From: Algibacillus agarilyticus
Lineage (GTDB): Bacteria; Pseudomonadota; Gammaproteobacteria; Enterobacterales; Alteromonadaceae
Reading direction: 5' to 3'
DNA length: 64,000 bases
Assembly: GCF_003286125.1 (NCBI RefSeq)
Contig: NZ_QMED01000008.1
Span: 62,001-126,000 of the forward strand
Positions 47,655 to 57,503 of the stretch are shown here, piece after piece. Positions within the stretch are counted from its first letter, which is position 1, and every line of letters starts with the position of its first letter. A program made the translations under genes and the position numbers. The notes under the pieces were generated by a model. The model saw only the letters and a list, made by a program, of their open reading frames with translations. It had not been told where the DNA came from and ran no database searches.

Positions 47655-49571
47655 TTAAGCCGTTGTGGCGATATCGACTATTGGAGCCGCTAACACTGAC
47701 GCATTCATCGCTTGATTTTCTATCGGCGTATCAGCTTTCAAAGTCGTATCTTGTTGATTGTCAGCATTGTCTGTTGCATTGTCTGCTGCGCTGTCTGTTG
47801 CGTTGTTAATCACGCTTGCAGTCTCCACATTTTTAACGGCTGGCGCACTTTCTTGAACCGCAGCCGCCATATAGCGCGCACGCTTTTTAGCTTTTAGCGC
47901 GTTAATATCAACTAACACTAAACCATCAACACAATCATTAAAATCAGGGTCAATATTAAAATCTAAAAATTTCACCCCACCCGGTTCGCATATTTCACTA
48001 TATTGCTTGTATAACGTGGGTACATTACAGCCCATATTAGCCAATAAATTTTTAAGTGCTGAAAAATCAGCTTTATAATCGTCACCAGTAATTTGCTTTT
48101 GCATGTTTACTAAAAAATCTTGTGGTAAATCGTAAGGTATTTTTGATTGCGCAAGTTCAACACTGTTGGTACTAAAATGTAAACGATAAAAATAAACGAG
48201 CAAATCTTTCGCCGTTTTAGGTAACGTATCGCTAATACTCACCGGACCAAACATATAACGTATATTCGGGTTTTTAACCAAGTAGGCTCCAATGCCATAC
48301 CACAAATAATCTAAACTACGTTTGCCCCAATAACGCGGTTGCACAAAGCTACGCCCTAACTCTAAACCTCGATCAAAATACGGTTGCATGCCTTCGGTAT
48401 AATTAAACAGGGTTTCGGTATACAGCTTTTTATTGTCTTCATTTGCCAAAATTTTCGCGGTATTACCTAAACGATAAGCGCCGACAATCTCAAGATCGTT
48501 TTCATCCCATAAAATCAAATGTTCATAATAAGAATCATACCGGTCAACATCTCGTCGTAAACCTGAGCCTTCGCCTACCGCCCGAAAAGCGACTTCACGC
48601 AAACGGCCAATTTCGCGCATCACCGGCGAGCTACCCTCATAACGATATAAATAAATTTGTTTTTTATCCTGTGTTTCACCGATGTGTTCACAAGCTTGGA
48701 TAGCCACTTTTAATTCTTGTCGAGGTTCAGGCCGCGCAATCGCACTTTGAGTCGCGAATAACGGCTTACGCTTTTTTGCAATACGGTACAAGTGACGACG
48801 AAATAAACGCACTTTCTCTTTTGAGCTGATTGGTAAATTACGATAACTTTCGTAAGGAATTAAATCACCTACCCGCATCGGCAATATTTTCGATTTATGC
48901 TTAAACATCTCTTTAACTAAAAGCATTGTCGAGAGGGGTTTGCACAAAATAGATAAACTGTAAAACATCGGCGAATTTTTACCATTTACAAAGATAGGTA
49001 AAATAGGCGCTTGCGCCGCCGTCGCCATACGTAAAAAACCACTGCGCCATTCGCCATCTTTAACACCACTAGGGCTTAAACGCGAAACTTCACCCGCCGG
49101 AAATATAATAATAACGCCTTCATTGGCCAAGTATTCGTGTATGCGTTGAATGTTTTCTTTTGGCGTGCTGCCGTTCATGTTATTAACAGGCAAAAGTAAA
49201 TCATGCAATGGGTTGATCGACATCAACAATTGGTTCGCGACCACTTTAAAATCTTTACGCACCTCACTCACTAATTTAATCAGCGCCAAACCATCAAGCG
49301 TGCCAATAGGGTGATTCGCAATAATTACACAACGCCCCGTTGCCGGTATGCGCTCTAGCTCTTTATCGTTAATATTGTAACCAAATTCAAAGTGCTCTAG
49401 CACTTGCTCAACAAAATCTAAGCCACTTAAATGTGGATATTTTTCGGCGAATTCAACAAAGTCTTTTTCGTGTAATAATCCGCGTAAAACAAATTTGGCA
49501 AAGCGTCCCCATAACGGACGTGCAGCTAATTGCGGATAAGTTTGCTCTAAAATATTATCGACACTAAACAT
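47655..49571 (-). CDS. Bifunctional acyltransferase, ornithine-lipid synthase (OlsF)-like
   Basis: About 638 residues from ATG 49571 (a TTG at 49583 is less likely). The N-terminal half is a PlsC/LPLAT acyltransferase: IIANHPIGTLDG holds the H-x4-D motif and IIIFPAGEVSR the substrate motif. The second half (about 310-575) is a GNAT-like N-acyltransferase of the OlsB type: EIGRLREVAFRAVGEGSG, ELGRSFVQPRYWGKRSL. This order is that of Serratia OlsF, which makes ornithine lipids. The last 55 residues are low-complexity Ala/Asn/Asp/Thr, with 12-base imperfect DNA repeats at 47769-47804. The lipid product is inferred. Confidence 0.85.
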   Translation of the reverse strand: MFSVDNILEQTYPQLAARPLWGRFAKFVLRGLLHEKDFVEFAEKYPHLSGLDFVEQVLEHFEFGYNINDKELERIPATGRCVIIANHPIGTLDGLALIKLVSEVRKDFKVVANQLLMSINPLHDLLLPVNNMNGSTPKENIQRIHEYLANEGVIIIFPAGEVSRLSPSGVKDGEWRSGFLRMATAAQAPILPIFVNGKNSPMFYSLSILCKPLSTMLLVKEMFKHKSKILPMRVGDLIPYESYRNLPISSKEKVRLFRRHLYRIAKKRKPLFATQSAIARPEPRQELKVAIQACEHIGETQDKKQIYLYRYEGSSPVMREIGRLREVAFRAVGEGSGLRRDVDRYDSYYEHLILWDENDLEIVGAYRLGNTAKILANEDNKKLYTETLFNYTEGMQPYFDRGLELGRSFVQPRYWGKRSLDYLWYGIGAYLVKNPNIRYMFGPVSISDTLPKTAKDLLVYFYRLHFSTNSVELAQSKIPYDLPQDFLVNMQKQITGDDYKADFSALKNLLANMGCNVPTLYKQYSEICEPGGVKFLDFNIDPDFNDCVDGLVLVDINALKAKKRARYMAAAVQESAPAVKNVETASVINNATDSAADNATDNADNQQDTTLKADTPIENQAMNASVLAAPIVDIATTA

Positions 49572-49773
49572 TTCATTTTCCAACTAGATTAACGAACACT
49601 CTCTGTTGGGCAATGTATGAATAATATGTTACGGAATGTGGTTATTTTGATGGCACTTTTATGTCAATACGCACAAAAGTTAGCCACCAAGACAAATACT
49701 GTTGCAATATTTGCTTGGCGAGCCAATGTGAAACCTTAGCTTTAACAGGCTTCAGCGCAGATAAAACAGAAGT

Positions 49774-50580
49774 TTAAGCCGCTTGACGATTTGGCACTAA
49801 AATAGGCTTGTTAACATATTGGCTTAAGCTTTTAACTTGCTCTGTCCAATATAACAATTCAAGCGAGCCATCTTGATTTTCAACTAAAACGGTACAGTTT
49901 TCGATCCAGTCACCGTCATTGCAATACAACATACCGTCAATTTCTTCTAAACCGGGTTGATGAATATGGCCACACACAATGCCATCCATCCCTTTTTCAC
50001 GCGCATAATCAACGGCGGCTTTTTTGTAACGTTCAATGGCTTGGTTAGCGCCTTTAACTTTACTTTTTATATAACCCGCTAACGACCAATAACCAAAACC
50101 CAGTTTGCCACGTAACCAATAACACCAACGATTAAGAAAAAGTAAAAAGTCATACATCACATCGCCAATAAGCGCATGCCATTTACCTAAGCACACCTCA
50201 GCATCAAAATCATCGCCATGAGCAATTAGCAATCGTTTGCCTTCTAACGTGGTGTGTTCAAATTCGCGGTGAATTTCAATATCAGAAAAGGTCAGGCCAA
50301 CATATTTACGCACTTTTTCATCATGATTGCCCGGCACATAAACAATACGACAGCCCGAACGCGCAAGGTCCATCAATTTATAAGCCAACTGATTATGCGA
50401 ATCAGGCCAATGAAAACGCTTTTCAAGCGCCCAAAAATCAACAATATCGCCGACTAAATAAATGACATCAGCGTTAACTTTATCCAAAAAATCGAGCAGG
50501 AATTCAGCTTTGCAATCTTTACACCCTAAATGTATATCCGAAAGCCAAACTGCATTGTATTGTTTGCTAACTCTAGCCAT
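49774..50580 (-). CDS. LpxH-like UDP-2,3-diacylglucosamine diphosphatase family phosphoesterase
   Basis: 268 residues. The calcineurin-type metal motifs are all present: LSDIHLG, LVGDIVDFWAL, VPGNHDE, IAHGDDFD and CGHIHQPG. The family includes LpxH (lipid A synthesis), but the spacing and the Trp/Arg-rich insert around 140-165 are those of a paralogous group often encoded near glycolipid genes. It lies 200 bases upstream of the OlsF-like gene on the same strand, so a lipid substrate is plausible. No membrane helix. Confidence 0.85.
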   Translation of the reverse strand: MARVSKQYNAVWLSDIHLGCKDCKAEFLLDFLDKVNADVIYLVGDIVDFWALEKRFHWPDSHNQLAYKLMDLARSGCRIVYVPGNHDEKVRKYVGLTFSDIEIHREFEHTTLEGKRLLIAHGDDFDAEVCLGKWHALIGDVMYDFLLFLNRWCYWLRGKLGFGYWSLAGYIKSKVKGANQAIERYKKAAVDYAREKGMDGIVCGHIHQPGLEEIDGMLYCNDGDWIENCTVLVENQDGSLELLYWTEQVKSLSQYVNKPILVPNRQAA

Positions 50581-51167
50581 AACGTTTCTCGTTTTAGAAA
50601 TTAGCTATAGCATGGTGAGGCTAGATGACGATTAATTGACCAAATGGTTAAAATTAAATGACGGCTAAAAATATTGCCCAACTCCCCCTGTTTACCACAT
50701 TAATCTTCGGAGCCGCATTATGGCCTTAATCCAATAGTATCCTCGTTAAGATCACGTGAGTAAATCTTGCTAAAACACGTCACTAATGGCTTAAAACATA
50801 AAGACAAATTAATTTAATATCAAAAAAAACAACAAAAGAAGCCAATGCCTTACAACCCCTTCCATCTACATCAAAAAAAACAGACCCATAATTTAACAAT
50901 AAACAAAAAAAACACTCTAAAATAAAAAAACACGCTTAAACCCCTTAACTAAAAACACCAAATTGCGTGCAAAAACAAACAAAATAATCACAAATAAGTG
51001 GACACTTTACATTATTGTTAACAAATAACACCTAACAACTTGATTTATTTTAAAAAACAAATAGATTGTTTATCGACCATCTTGGTCTATTTATGTTCTG
51101 TTTGTTCTCTATTTAACCATTGGCGAACTCAGAACGCTCAAATCAACAATAAAAAAACAGAGATAAA
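50581..51167. other. Promoter region of the first GH16 gene
   Basis: About 590 bases, exceptionally A-rich on this strand (many A5-A8 runs between 50810 and 51010). No gene found. A short palindrome GACCA-TCT-TGGTC at 51075-51087 is a possible repressor operator, placed 80 bases before the start codon. No clear -35/-10 pair was identified. Confidence 0.4.
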
Positions 51168-53192
51168 ATGAATAACAGAAATAAACAGGGGTTAAAATAT
51201 TCAGCACTGAATGTTACGTTATCGTCACTATTTTTACTGGGGATGGCCAATTCTGCTCAAGCCGAATCAGTGCGCTTACAAGCAGAAAGTTTTGTGGCGA
51301 GTGGCGGTACATTTGCCGACGGCAATGCCAACCCGATTAATGTCTATAGCGTTAATGGCGCTCAAGCAATTAACTACATCAATTCAGGTGATTATGTAGA
51401 ATATGATCTTGCTGTTACCACGGCGGGTATATATTCAGTTGAGTATTTTATTGGGACGAATGTTGCTTCTGGTTCTGCCATTGAATTATTTATGTATGAA
51501 AATGGCGCTTGGCAAAGCCAAGGGCAAACCACGGTACCGGCGGCCGGTTGGGATAATTTTCAGGCGCTGAGCTTAACAAATGAAATATCATTACCTGCGG
51601 GTACTAGCCGAATTAAATTAGTCGGAGCGGGCAATAACGACTGGCAATGGAACTTAGAATCGGTTTTATTTAGCTTAGAAAGTGCAGATGATAATGATGA
51701 CGATGAAGGTAATAACCCAGTCGTAGGCACCATTAAAGTTGAAGCTGAAAGTTTTGTGAGCCAAGGTGGCACTTATAACGACCAACAGCAAACACCGGTA
51801 ACAACCTATAATGTAGCTGGCCAAGGCGCAATTAACTATATCAACGCGGGTGATTTTACCGATTATGCGGTTGCGGTTAGCGAAGCCGGCATGTATCAAG
51901 TTACGTTTAATGTGGGTACAGCTATTACAAATAATAGCGCAATTGAAATATTGGTTAAAGAAGCAGGCCAATGGGTTTCTTATGCTCAAGCCTCGGTGCC
52001 TGCATTTGGTTGGGATGACTTTAGACCCATTACCGCCACCGCGATCGTCAAATTACCTGCAGGTAATCAACAAGTCAGAATTCACGCATCCGGCAGCAAT
52101 GCTTGGCAATGGAACTTGGAATCATTTAGTTTAGTTTGGCAGCAAGATATAACCGATGGCCCGGTTCAAGATTTAGATGCCGACAACGATGGTGTCATTG
52201 ATGCCAATGACCAATGTGCCAATACCCCTGCCAATGCGAGCGTAAATGCCAACGGTTGTGCATTATCACAACTCGACAGTGATAATGACGGCGTAAATGA
52301 TGAAATAGATCAGTGTAATGCAACACCAGCGGGTACCTCCGTTGACAATACGGGTTGTGCTCTGCCAAGCGGCAATATCATTGATGTCAACACGGCAGAT
52401 CCAACATTGCCATCATTTGTATCGTTTAACGACAATACACCGCAAGGTAAAAAGTGGCAAAAAGTAAATAATTTGTCAGACGAGTTTGATGTGTGGGACA
52501 GTTCAAAGTGGATCAAAACCAATTGGAACTATGGCGGCACTCCCGTCAACATGTTGAATCAAAATTCTGGCGTAGAAAACGGTAACTTATGGATACGAGC
52601 CACCTTAAACGAGAACAATCCAGACCAATGGTTTGAAACATCTCGCGTTCGCTCTAACGCCAAAATTAAGTTTCCGATGTATACCGAAAGCCGAATAAAA
52701 GTGGCCAATATATCGGCTTACAGTACATTTTGGTTGAACAATGGTGACATTAACAACCGAGACGAAATCGATATTATTGAAATAAACCCAGTACCAACCT
52801 GTAACTGTCAACCAGACTACCCTTGGAAAATGAACTCGCAGTATTTTATTACTAAAAATGGCGTAACCGAACGTCACCACGGTAACTCAGACAATCGTAC
52901 TGATCTATCCGACGGCAATACCTTACAAGGTGTACTTTGGACTGAAGAGTATCACGTGTTTGGTGCTTGGTGGAAAGACGCTCATACCGTTCAATTTTAC
53001 CTAAATGGCGAGCCGGTCAATAAAGTGAACACCCAACAAGCTTTCACGCTTGAACAACATATAATTTGGGATCTATGGACACAAAACTCTTCATGGGTGG
53101 GTGGTTTGCCGCAAAAAAGTGATTTGTTAAACGACAATAACAACATCATGAAAGTAGATTGGATACGCACTTGGTCATTGGTTAATGAATAG
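51168..53192 (+). CDS. Secreted GH16 galactanase (agarase/porphyranase-like) with two CBM6 and TSP3 repeats
   Basis: 674 residues. A signal peptide ends at AQA (about 32). Two CBM6 modules (about 34-168 and 190-325) share QAINYINSGDYVEY / GAINYINAGDFTDY and end in WQWNLES. Calcium-binding thrombospondin type 3 repeats (about 333-400) have D-x-D-x-D-G motifs. The C-terminal GH16 domain (about 415-672) has nucleophile Glu533, Asp535 and acid/base Glu538 in DEIDIIE. It cuts internal bonds of a red-algal galactan; agar or porphyran is most likely but not proven. Catalytic module last is less common than first. Confidence 0.9.
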   Translation: MNNRNKQGLKYSALNVTLSSLFLLGMANSAQAESVRLQAESFVASGGTFADGNANPINVYSVNGAQAINYINSGDYVEYDLAVTTAGIYSVEYFIGTNVASGSAIELFMYENGAWQSQGQTTVPAAGWDNFQALSLTNEISLPAGTSRIKLVGAGNNDWQWNLESVLFSLESADDNDDDEGNNPVVGTIKVEAESFVSQGGTYNDQQQTPVTTYNVAGQGAINYINAGDFTDYAVAVSEAGMYQVTFNVGTAITNNSAIEILVKEAGQWVSYAQASVPAFGWDDFRPITATAIVKLPAGNQQVRIHASGSNAWQWNLESFSLVWQQDITDGPVQDLDADNDGVIDANDQCANTPANASVNANGCALSQLDSDNDGVNDEIDQCNATPAGTSVDNTGCALPSGNIIDVNTADPTLPSFVSFNDNTPQGKKWQKVNNLSDEFDVWDSSKWIKTNWNYGGTPVNMLNQNSGVENGNLWIRATLNENNPDQWFETSRVRSNAKIKFPMYTESRIKVANISAYSTFWLNNGDINNRDEIDIIEINPVPTCNCQPDYPWKMNSQYFITKNGVTERHHGNSDNRTDLSDGNTLQGVLWTEEYHVFGAWWKDAHTVQFYLNGEPVNKVNTQQAFTLEQHIIWDLWTQNSSWVGGLPQKSDLLNDNNNIMKVDWIRTWSLVNE

Positions 53193-53227
53193 ATCCACTT
53201 AATGGTGAATTTATACGCCAAGGTATA

Positions 53228-53262
53228 AAAAGAGCAGATAAAGTATTTTATCTGTTCTTTTA
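53228..53262. terminator. Intrinsic terminator after the GH16 gene
   Basis: AAAAGAGCAGATAA pairs with TTATCTGTTCTTTT (one G-T pair) around a 6-base loop. It lies 36 bases after the GH16 stop and ahead of the convergent LysR gene; runs on both sides suit both directions. Confidence 0.85.
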
Positions 53263-53414
53263 ATGTGTATTAACTCATATCTAATCTTACACTTTACCAT
53301 TTTAGGTTTAACCTAATCGTACAGTTGATTTGATCAGAAAAGATACAAAAATGGACGTTAGCACTTGTTTCATAACAACAAATTATCCGGTAAGGCTGAC
53401 ATAAACATCAATTA

Positions 53415-54302
53415 TTACAATGTTAATCTTGGCCTAATAAATTCAATAAATGCAGTAACCCTTTCTGCAACCGCTGAAGATTTATAGTAAACAGCATTTA
53501 CTAACTCACGATCCGTACCAAATAGCCTGTATGGCTCCAGAAGCGATATTAGCCGACCTGATGCAATATCGGTATTAACCATAAAACCAGATAAACAAGT
53601 GATACCGCTTCCAGATAAAGCTAGCTGGCGAATGGTTTCTCCATTGCTCGCTGTCATAGTCGGATTTACGTTATTCAAGCTTTTTACAGGCCATTGGTTA
53701 AGTGATTTGATATTGGAAAAACCGATTAATTTATGACTTTTAAGGTCATCAGGCGTTTTTGGTAAACCATTTTGTGCAATATATTCAGGTGATGCGACAA
53801 TAAAAAGCGGGCTTTTTCCTAAGGCGCTAGCATGTAGAGTTGAATCTTCTAGTTTGCCAATTCTTATTGCTACATCAGTGCGTTTTTCAATTAAATCAAT
53901 GATCCCTTCGTTAGAGTTGAGTTCAATCTCTATTTCAGGGTAAGCCTTAGTAAACGCACTCATATGGGGTGTTAATTGGTGAAATATAAAAGGACTCACA
54001 GCGTCAACACGCAATTTTCCTTGTGACACTTTTCCTTTAAGAATAAGGTCTGATTCCGCACTTTGGATTTGTTGTAAACCTATGCTCACCGCATCGATAA
54101 ATTTTTTTCCTTCATCTGTCAGCATTACTCGCCTAGTTGTTCTAATTAAAATAGCTGTGTTAAGTGCTTTTTCAATTTTAGACACTGAGCGGGATATACG
54201 AGCTACTTGAATATTAAGTGCATCAGCTGCGGCAGAGAAGCCACCAAATTCAATGACAGCTAATAAAAGCTCTAAGTCATCAGATCGTGTTTTTAAACTC
54301 AA
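53415..54302 (-). CDS. LysR-family transcriptional regulator
   Basis: About 295 residues. The start is taken as TTG 54302 (MSLKTRSDDLELLLAV) because GAGG lies 5 bases upstream; a longer frame to 54335 is unlikely. The winged helix-turn-helix is FGGFSAAADALNIQVARISRSVSKIE. It is divergent from an MFS transporter gene with a 149-base gap, so it probably controls that gene. The ligand is unknown. Confidence 0.9.
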   Translation of the reverse strand: MSLKTRSDDLELLLAVIEFGGFSAAADALNIQVARISRSVSKIEKALNTAILIRTTRRVMLTDEGKKFIDAVSIGLQQIQSAESDLILKGKVSQGKLRVDAVSPFIFHQLTPHMSAFTKAYPEIEIELNSNEGIIDLIEKRTDVAIRIGKLEDSTLHASALGKSPLFIVASPEYIAQNGLPKTPDDLKSHKLIGFSNIKSLNQWPVKSLNNVNPTMTASNGETIRQLALSGSGITCLSGFMVNTDIASGRLISLLEPYRLFGTDRELVNAVYYKSSAVAERVTAFIEFIRPRLTL

Positions 54303-54315
54303 ATTAACCTCGTTT

Positions 54316-54329
54316 ATTACAAAAGTAAT
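54316..54329. promoter_or_regulatory. Candidate LysR operator between lysR and MFS genes
   Basis: ATTAC-AAAA-GTAAT is a perfect short dyad of the T-N11-A style used by LysR proteins, lying between the divergent genes and close to the LysR start. Consistent with autoregulation; not proven. Confidence 0.4.
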
Positions 54330-54451
54330 TTGCAAATAGTGCTATTTATAACAAAAGTTTATCAGTTAATAATGGCGTCAACAAATAAAGAAAGCGATTT
54401 AATTTAACGCCTTACTTTATATCTATTAAATAAACTTATTTGGAGATCATC

Positions 54452-55636
54452 ATGCCACTCGCATTGATAGCATTAGCACTTAGCGCCTTTGCTATAGGAA
54501 CAACAGAATTCGTAATTGTTGGATTATTGCCAACAATGGCACAAGACCTTAATGTATCAATACCGTCAGCGGGTTTATTGGTAAGTCTTTATGCTTTAGG
54601 CGTTGCTATTGGCGCACCTGTGTTAACAGCACTAACCAGTAGATGGAACAGAAAACATGTGTTGCTATCGGTTATGGGCTTGTTTGTTATTGGCAACTTA
54701 GTGGCTTGGCAAGCACCAAGTTTTGAAGCGCTGATAATAGCCCGAATTCTAACAGGGTTAGCACATGGTGTTTTCTTTTCAATAGGCTCGACTATTGCGA
54801 CAGGTTTAGTGCCTAAAGAAAAGGGCGCAAGTGCTATTGCCATTATGTTTACAGGATTAACGGTAGCTTTAGTCACTGGAGTTCCTCTAGGCACTTATAT
54901 CGGTCAAATTTTTGGTTGGGAAGCGACTTTTTTAACCGTATCTATTTTAGGTTTATTAGCCATGATTGGTAGTGCGATATTAGTGCCTAATAATTTAAAA
55001 CAAGCTAAGCCGACTAAGATTACAGCACAGTTAAAAGTATTAACTCATCCTCGATTACTATTAGTTTATGCGATTACGGCTATTGGTTACGGTGGAACTT
55101 TCATCGCATTTACTTACTTAGCCCCGATTCTAAATGAAGTGAGTGGTTTTGATTCAAGCTCTGTTGCTTTGATACTTTTAGTTTATGGTGTGTCAGTTGC
55201 TATTGGTAATATCTGGGGGGGTAAAATGGCTGATAATTTGGGGCCAATTAAAGCGTTAACAATAATTTTCGCAGGTCTTGCGGGCATATTACTTATGTTG
55301 AGCTATACCGCTTACAACCCGATTACAGCTGTGCTTACTATTTTGGTTTGGGGAGCATTTGCCTTTGGGAATGTTCCAGGCTTACAGGTATACGTGGTTA
55401 AGTTAGCTGAAAAACACACACCAAATGCAGTAGATGTAGCATCAGGATTAAATATCGCCGCTTTTAATGTTGGTATTGCAATTGGTGCGTGGGGTGGAGG
55501 TAATATTGTCGCTGAACATGGCCTAATGAATACACCTTGGGTAGGCGCAATTGTTGTTTTAGTTGCGCTTGTATTAACACGTTATAGTGGAGCGCTTGAT
55601 AGGAAAGGTACAAGTCTAAATTTGGTTAACAATTAA
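54452..55636 (+). CDS. MFS transporter, DHA1/AraJ-YdhP type efflux permease
   Basis: 394 residues from ATG 54452, which follows GGAG by 7 bases (a TTG at 54440 is rejected). Twelve transmembrane helices. AIGTTEFVIVGLLPTMAQDL at the first helix and RILTGLAHGVFFSIGSTIA at helices 4-5 are typical of the AraJ/SotB/YdhP drug and sugar-efflux group. Substrate unknown; position between two GH16 genes is suggestive of sugar efflux but weak evidence. Confidence 0.9.
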   Translation: MPLALIALALSAFAIGTTEFVIVGLLPTMAQDLNVSIPSAGLLVSLYALGVAIGAPVLTALTSRWNRKHVLLSVMGLFVIGNLVAWQAPSFEALIIARILTGLAHGVFFSIGSTIATGLVPKEKGASAIAIMFTGLTVALVTGVPLGTYIGQIFGWEATFLTVSILGLLAMIGSAILVPNNLKQAKPTKITAQLKVLTHPRLLLVYAITAIGYGGTFIAFTYLAPILNEVSGFDSSSVALILLVYGVSVAIGNIWGGKMADNLGPIKALTIIFAGLAGILLMLSYTAYNPITAVLTILVWGAFAFGNVPGLQVYVVKLAEKHTPNAVDVASGLNIAAFNVGIAIGAWGGGNIVAEHGLMNTPWVGAIVVLVALVLTRYSGALDRKGTSLNLVNN

Positions 55637-55678
55637 ATATATATTGACTTTTCGTCTAAGAAAACAACAGTTTTATAC

Positions 55679-55713
55679 AAGCAGGCTTAATGAGTAAATT
55701 AAGCCTGCTTTAA
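55679..55713 (+). terminator. Intrinsic terminator of the MFS gene
   Basis: AAGCAGGCTTAA / TTAAGCCTGCTT (12-bp stem) with an 8-base loop and a short T-run, 42 bases after the MFS stop. Confidence 0.8.
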
Positions 55714-55887
55714 ACTCTGAGCTGCCGCGAGTAATTCAAAAGCCAAAGTCAGATTTTGGCTATTTGCAGAAAGCAGCCTCTTTAATAGTTCAAAAAACAC
55801 GTGTAATTGTGAGTTTATATTAAGCGATCTTTTTGAATCTGTTAGGTCGAAAATTGACTAATCCATTAAATGACTTATTCCCAGCCT

Positions 55888-57228
55888 TTACATTTTAATT
55901 AACGCTAAGTTATCCACCAAACTCACATTGCCCCGACTACCTTGGATCTCAACCGTGATCTGGCTGTTATTGGCTGTATTAAATTCAATACGACTAAGCT
56001 TAAACTCGGTCGTGTTAATCAAGCTTGTTGCGATAATATTTTGCTGTTGGTCTTTTACAACAATCTTTCCACCCGCATTCACCTCTTGGTTACGACTATA
56101 ACCCGTTAACCGATAATGGCTGTTAGTATTCACCTTTACCGTTTGCTGTGCTGTCGCCTTACCTTGAACCCGTAAACCTTTGCCTTGCGTGTAACTGTGT
56201 TTTGCGGCCGCTGATATCGTTGCCCCAGAAGCAAATTGCCAAGCTAAATTAGCATCTTCAAAATCAGGGTTTACCAATAAATTATCGGCCATTGGCACCA
56301 GTTGATAACTGCGAACATGGTCATAATAAGCCGTATTAATGCTCGCATCGTTTAACTCTGCCGCCGTTGGGTAAGGCAAATGATTACCCGGTATATTTTT
56401 AATTAGCTTTTGTTGCCATGTGTAAGTTTCAGCCACCATGCGTAATGACATATCCCCATTAAACGCCACCGGATCTTTTTCGTGGGTTAAGTTGACCGTG
56501 CCAGTGAGTATGCCATTGTAGTAATAATGTACCTGATTAGGAGTAACCCACCATGCGGCATAGGTATTAAAATCGTCAGATAATTTGCGTTTTGTATCGT
56601 ATTTTACACCTTTAGAAAGGTAGTCTGCGCCTCGACATTTACCGTCTTTTAAAGCACTTGGCTTGTAATGCGTATTTGAATGCATCATATTGGCCCACCA
56701 CGCTTGTGGCCAGCCGCCTATTGCTTCTAAAATATCAATTTCTATTGAGTGACGGTTTTCACAGTCACCCTTTGGGTTTTCCGCTTTATCTGAATGCAAC
56801 CAAAAAGTAGTCGATAATTTTGTTTTAGACGCTTTTACTCGAGATTCAAAATAACCAAATGTTTGGCCATATTTACCTGATACCGCAGCACCGCCCATCG
56901 TGAAATCTTCTTTATCTTCACCTGAATAAGTTGAGGTTTTTAGCTCTAAATTACCGTTATTCACGGTCACGTTTTCTTTTAAAAATTTAGCAGGTGGTCG
57001 ACCTCGCCAAGTAGGAATGTAATTGAGCCATTTATCTTGATTTAAGCTATCGCCATTAAATTCATCAGACATGTTTTCAATTAACTGCCATTGGTAACCA
57101 ATGGGCGCTTTGGGCAAAAAAGAAGCAACAGCGGGTGAGTCAGTCTGTTTTGTTTCGGTTAACTGGGTAGCACTACAACCAGACAATACACTAAGGCAAA
57201 CAGCGGCAAAAACAGGATTAAACTTCAT
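55888..57228 (-). CDS. GH16 family lipoprotein with C-terminal carbohydrate-binding-like domain
   Basis: 446 residues from ATG 57228. A lipobox (LSVLSGCS, Cys18) predicts outer-membrane anchoring. The GH16 domain (about 45-318) has the catalytic set Glu163, Asp165 and Glu168 in IEIDILE, with the preceding FWLHSDK strand. A C-terminal module of about 125 residues (DNLLVNPDFEDANLAWQFASG) resembles CBM4/9/22 binding domains. Unlike the enzyme encoded at 51168 it is surface-tethered and lacks CBM6. Agarase, porphyranase and carrageenase are all possible. Confidence 0.88.
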   Translation of the reverse strand: MKFNPVFAAVCLSVLSGCSATQLTETKQTDSPAVASFLPKAPIGYQWQLIENMSDEFNGDSLNQDKWLNYIPTWRGRPPAKFLKENVTVNNGNLELKTSTYSGEDKEDFTMGGAAVSGKYGQTFGYFESRVKASKTKLSTTFWLHSDKAENPKGDCENRHSIEIDILEAIGGWPQAWWANMMHSNTHYKPSALKDGKCRGADYLSKGVKYDTKRKLSDDFNTYAAWWVTPNQVHYYYNGILTGTVNLTHEKDPVAFNGDMSLRMVAETYTWQQKLIKNIPGNHLPYPTAAELNDASINTAYYDHVRSYQLVPMADNLLVNPDFEDANLAWQFASGATISAAAKHSYTQGKGLRVQGKATAQQTVKVNTNSHYRLTGYSRNQEVNAGGKIVVKDQQQNIIATSLINTTEFKLSRIEFNTANNSQITVEIQGSRGNVSLVDNLALIKM

Positions 57229-57503
57229 ATATACACTCAACATTAAATTTACATATAAACTATAAGATTTATATTAAAACTTCAAGCTGAACGTATATTT
57301 TTTGTTAATCCTGTTTAGATCGGTTGCCTCGCTATTTAAAACGAAAAAGATGAATGATCGAGAACACTCAAAGACCACGAGCAATAATCTACAACCAACA
57401 ATCTAGAACAGCCTCGCTAAATTCAGCCAGATGGCAATTTTTTATCCAGCAGTCGATATAGATAATGCGCGCAAAAAAGAAGAGTCGAACAAAATTAAAA
57501 CCA

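Noticed and set aside
47769-47804. Three imperfect 12-base repeats at the end of the OlsF-like gene as a regulatory repeat
   Set aside because: They are in frame and simply encode the Ala/Asp/Asn-rich disordered tail; noted in that gene entry instead.
49650-49670. TGGCAC word upstream of the OlsF-like gene as a sigma-54 promoter
   Set aside because: No GC dinucleotide at the required 10-base spacing.
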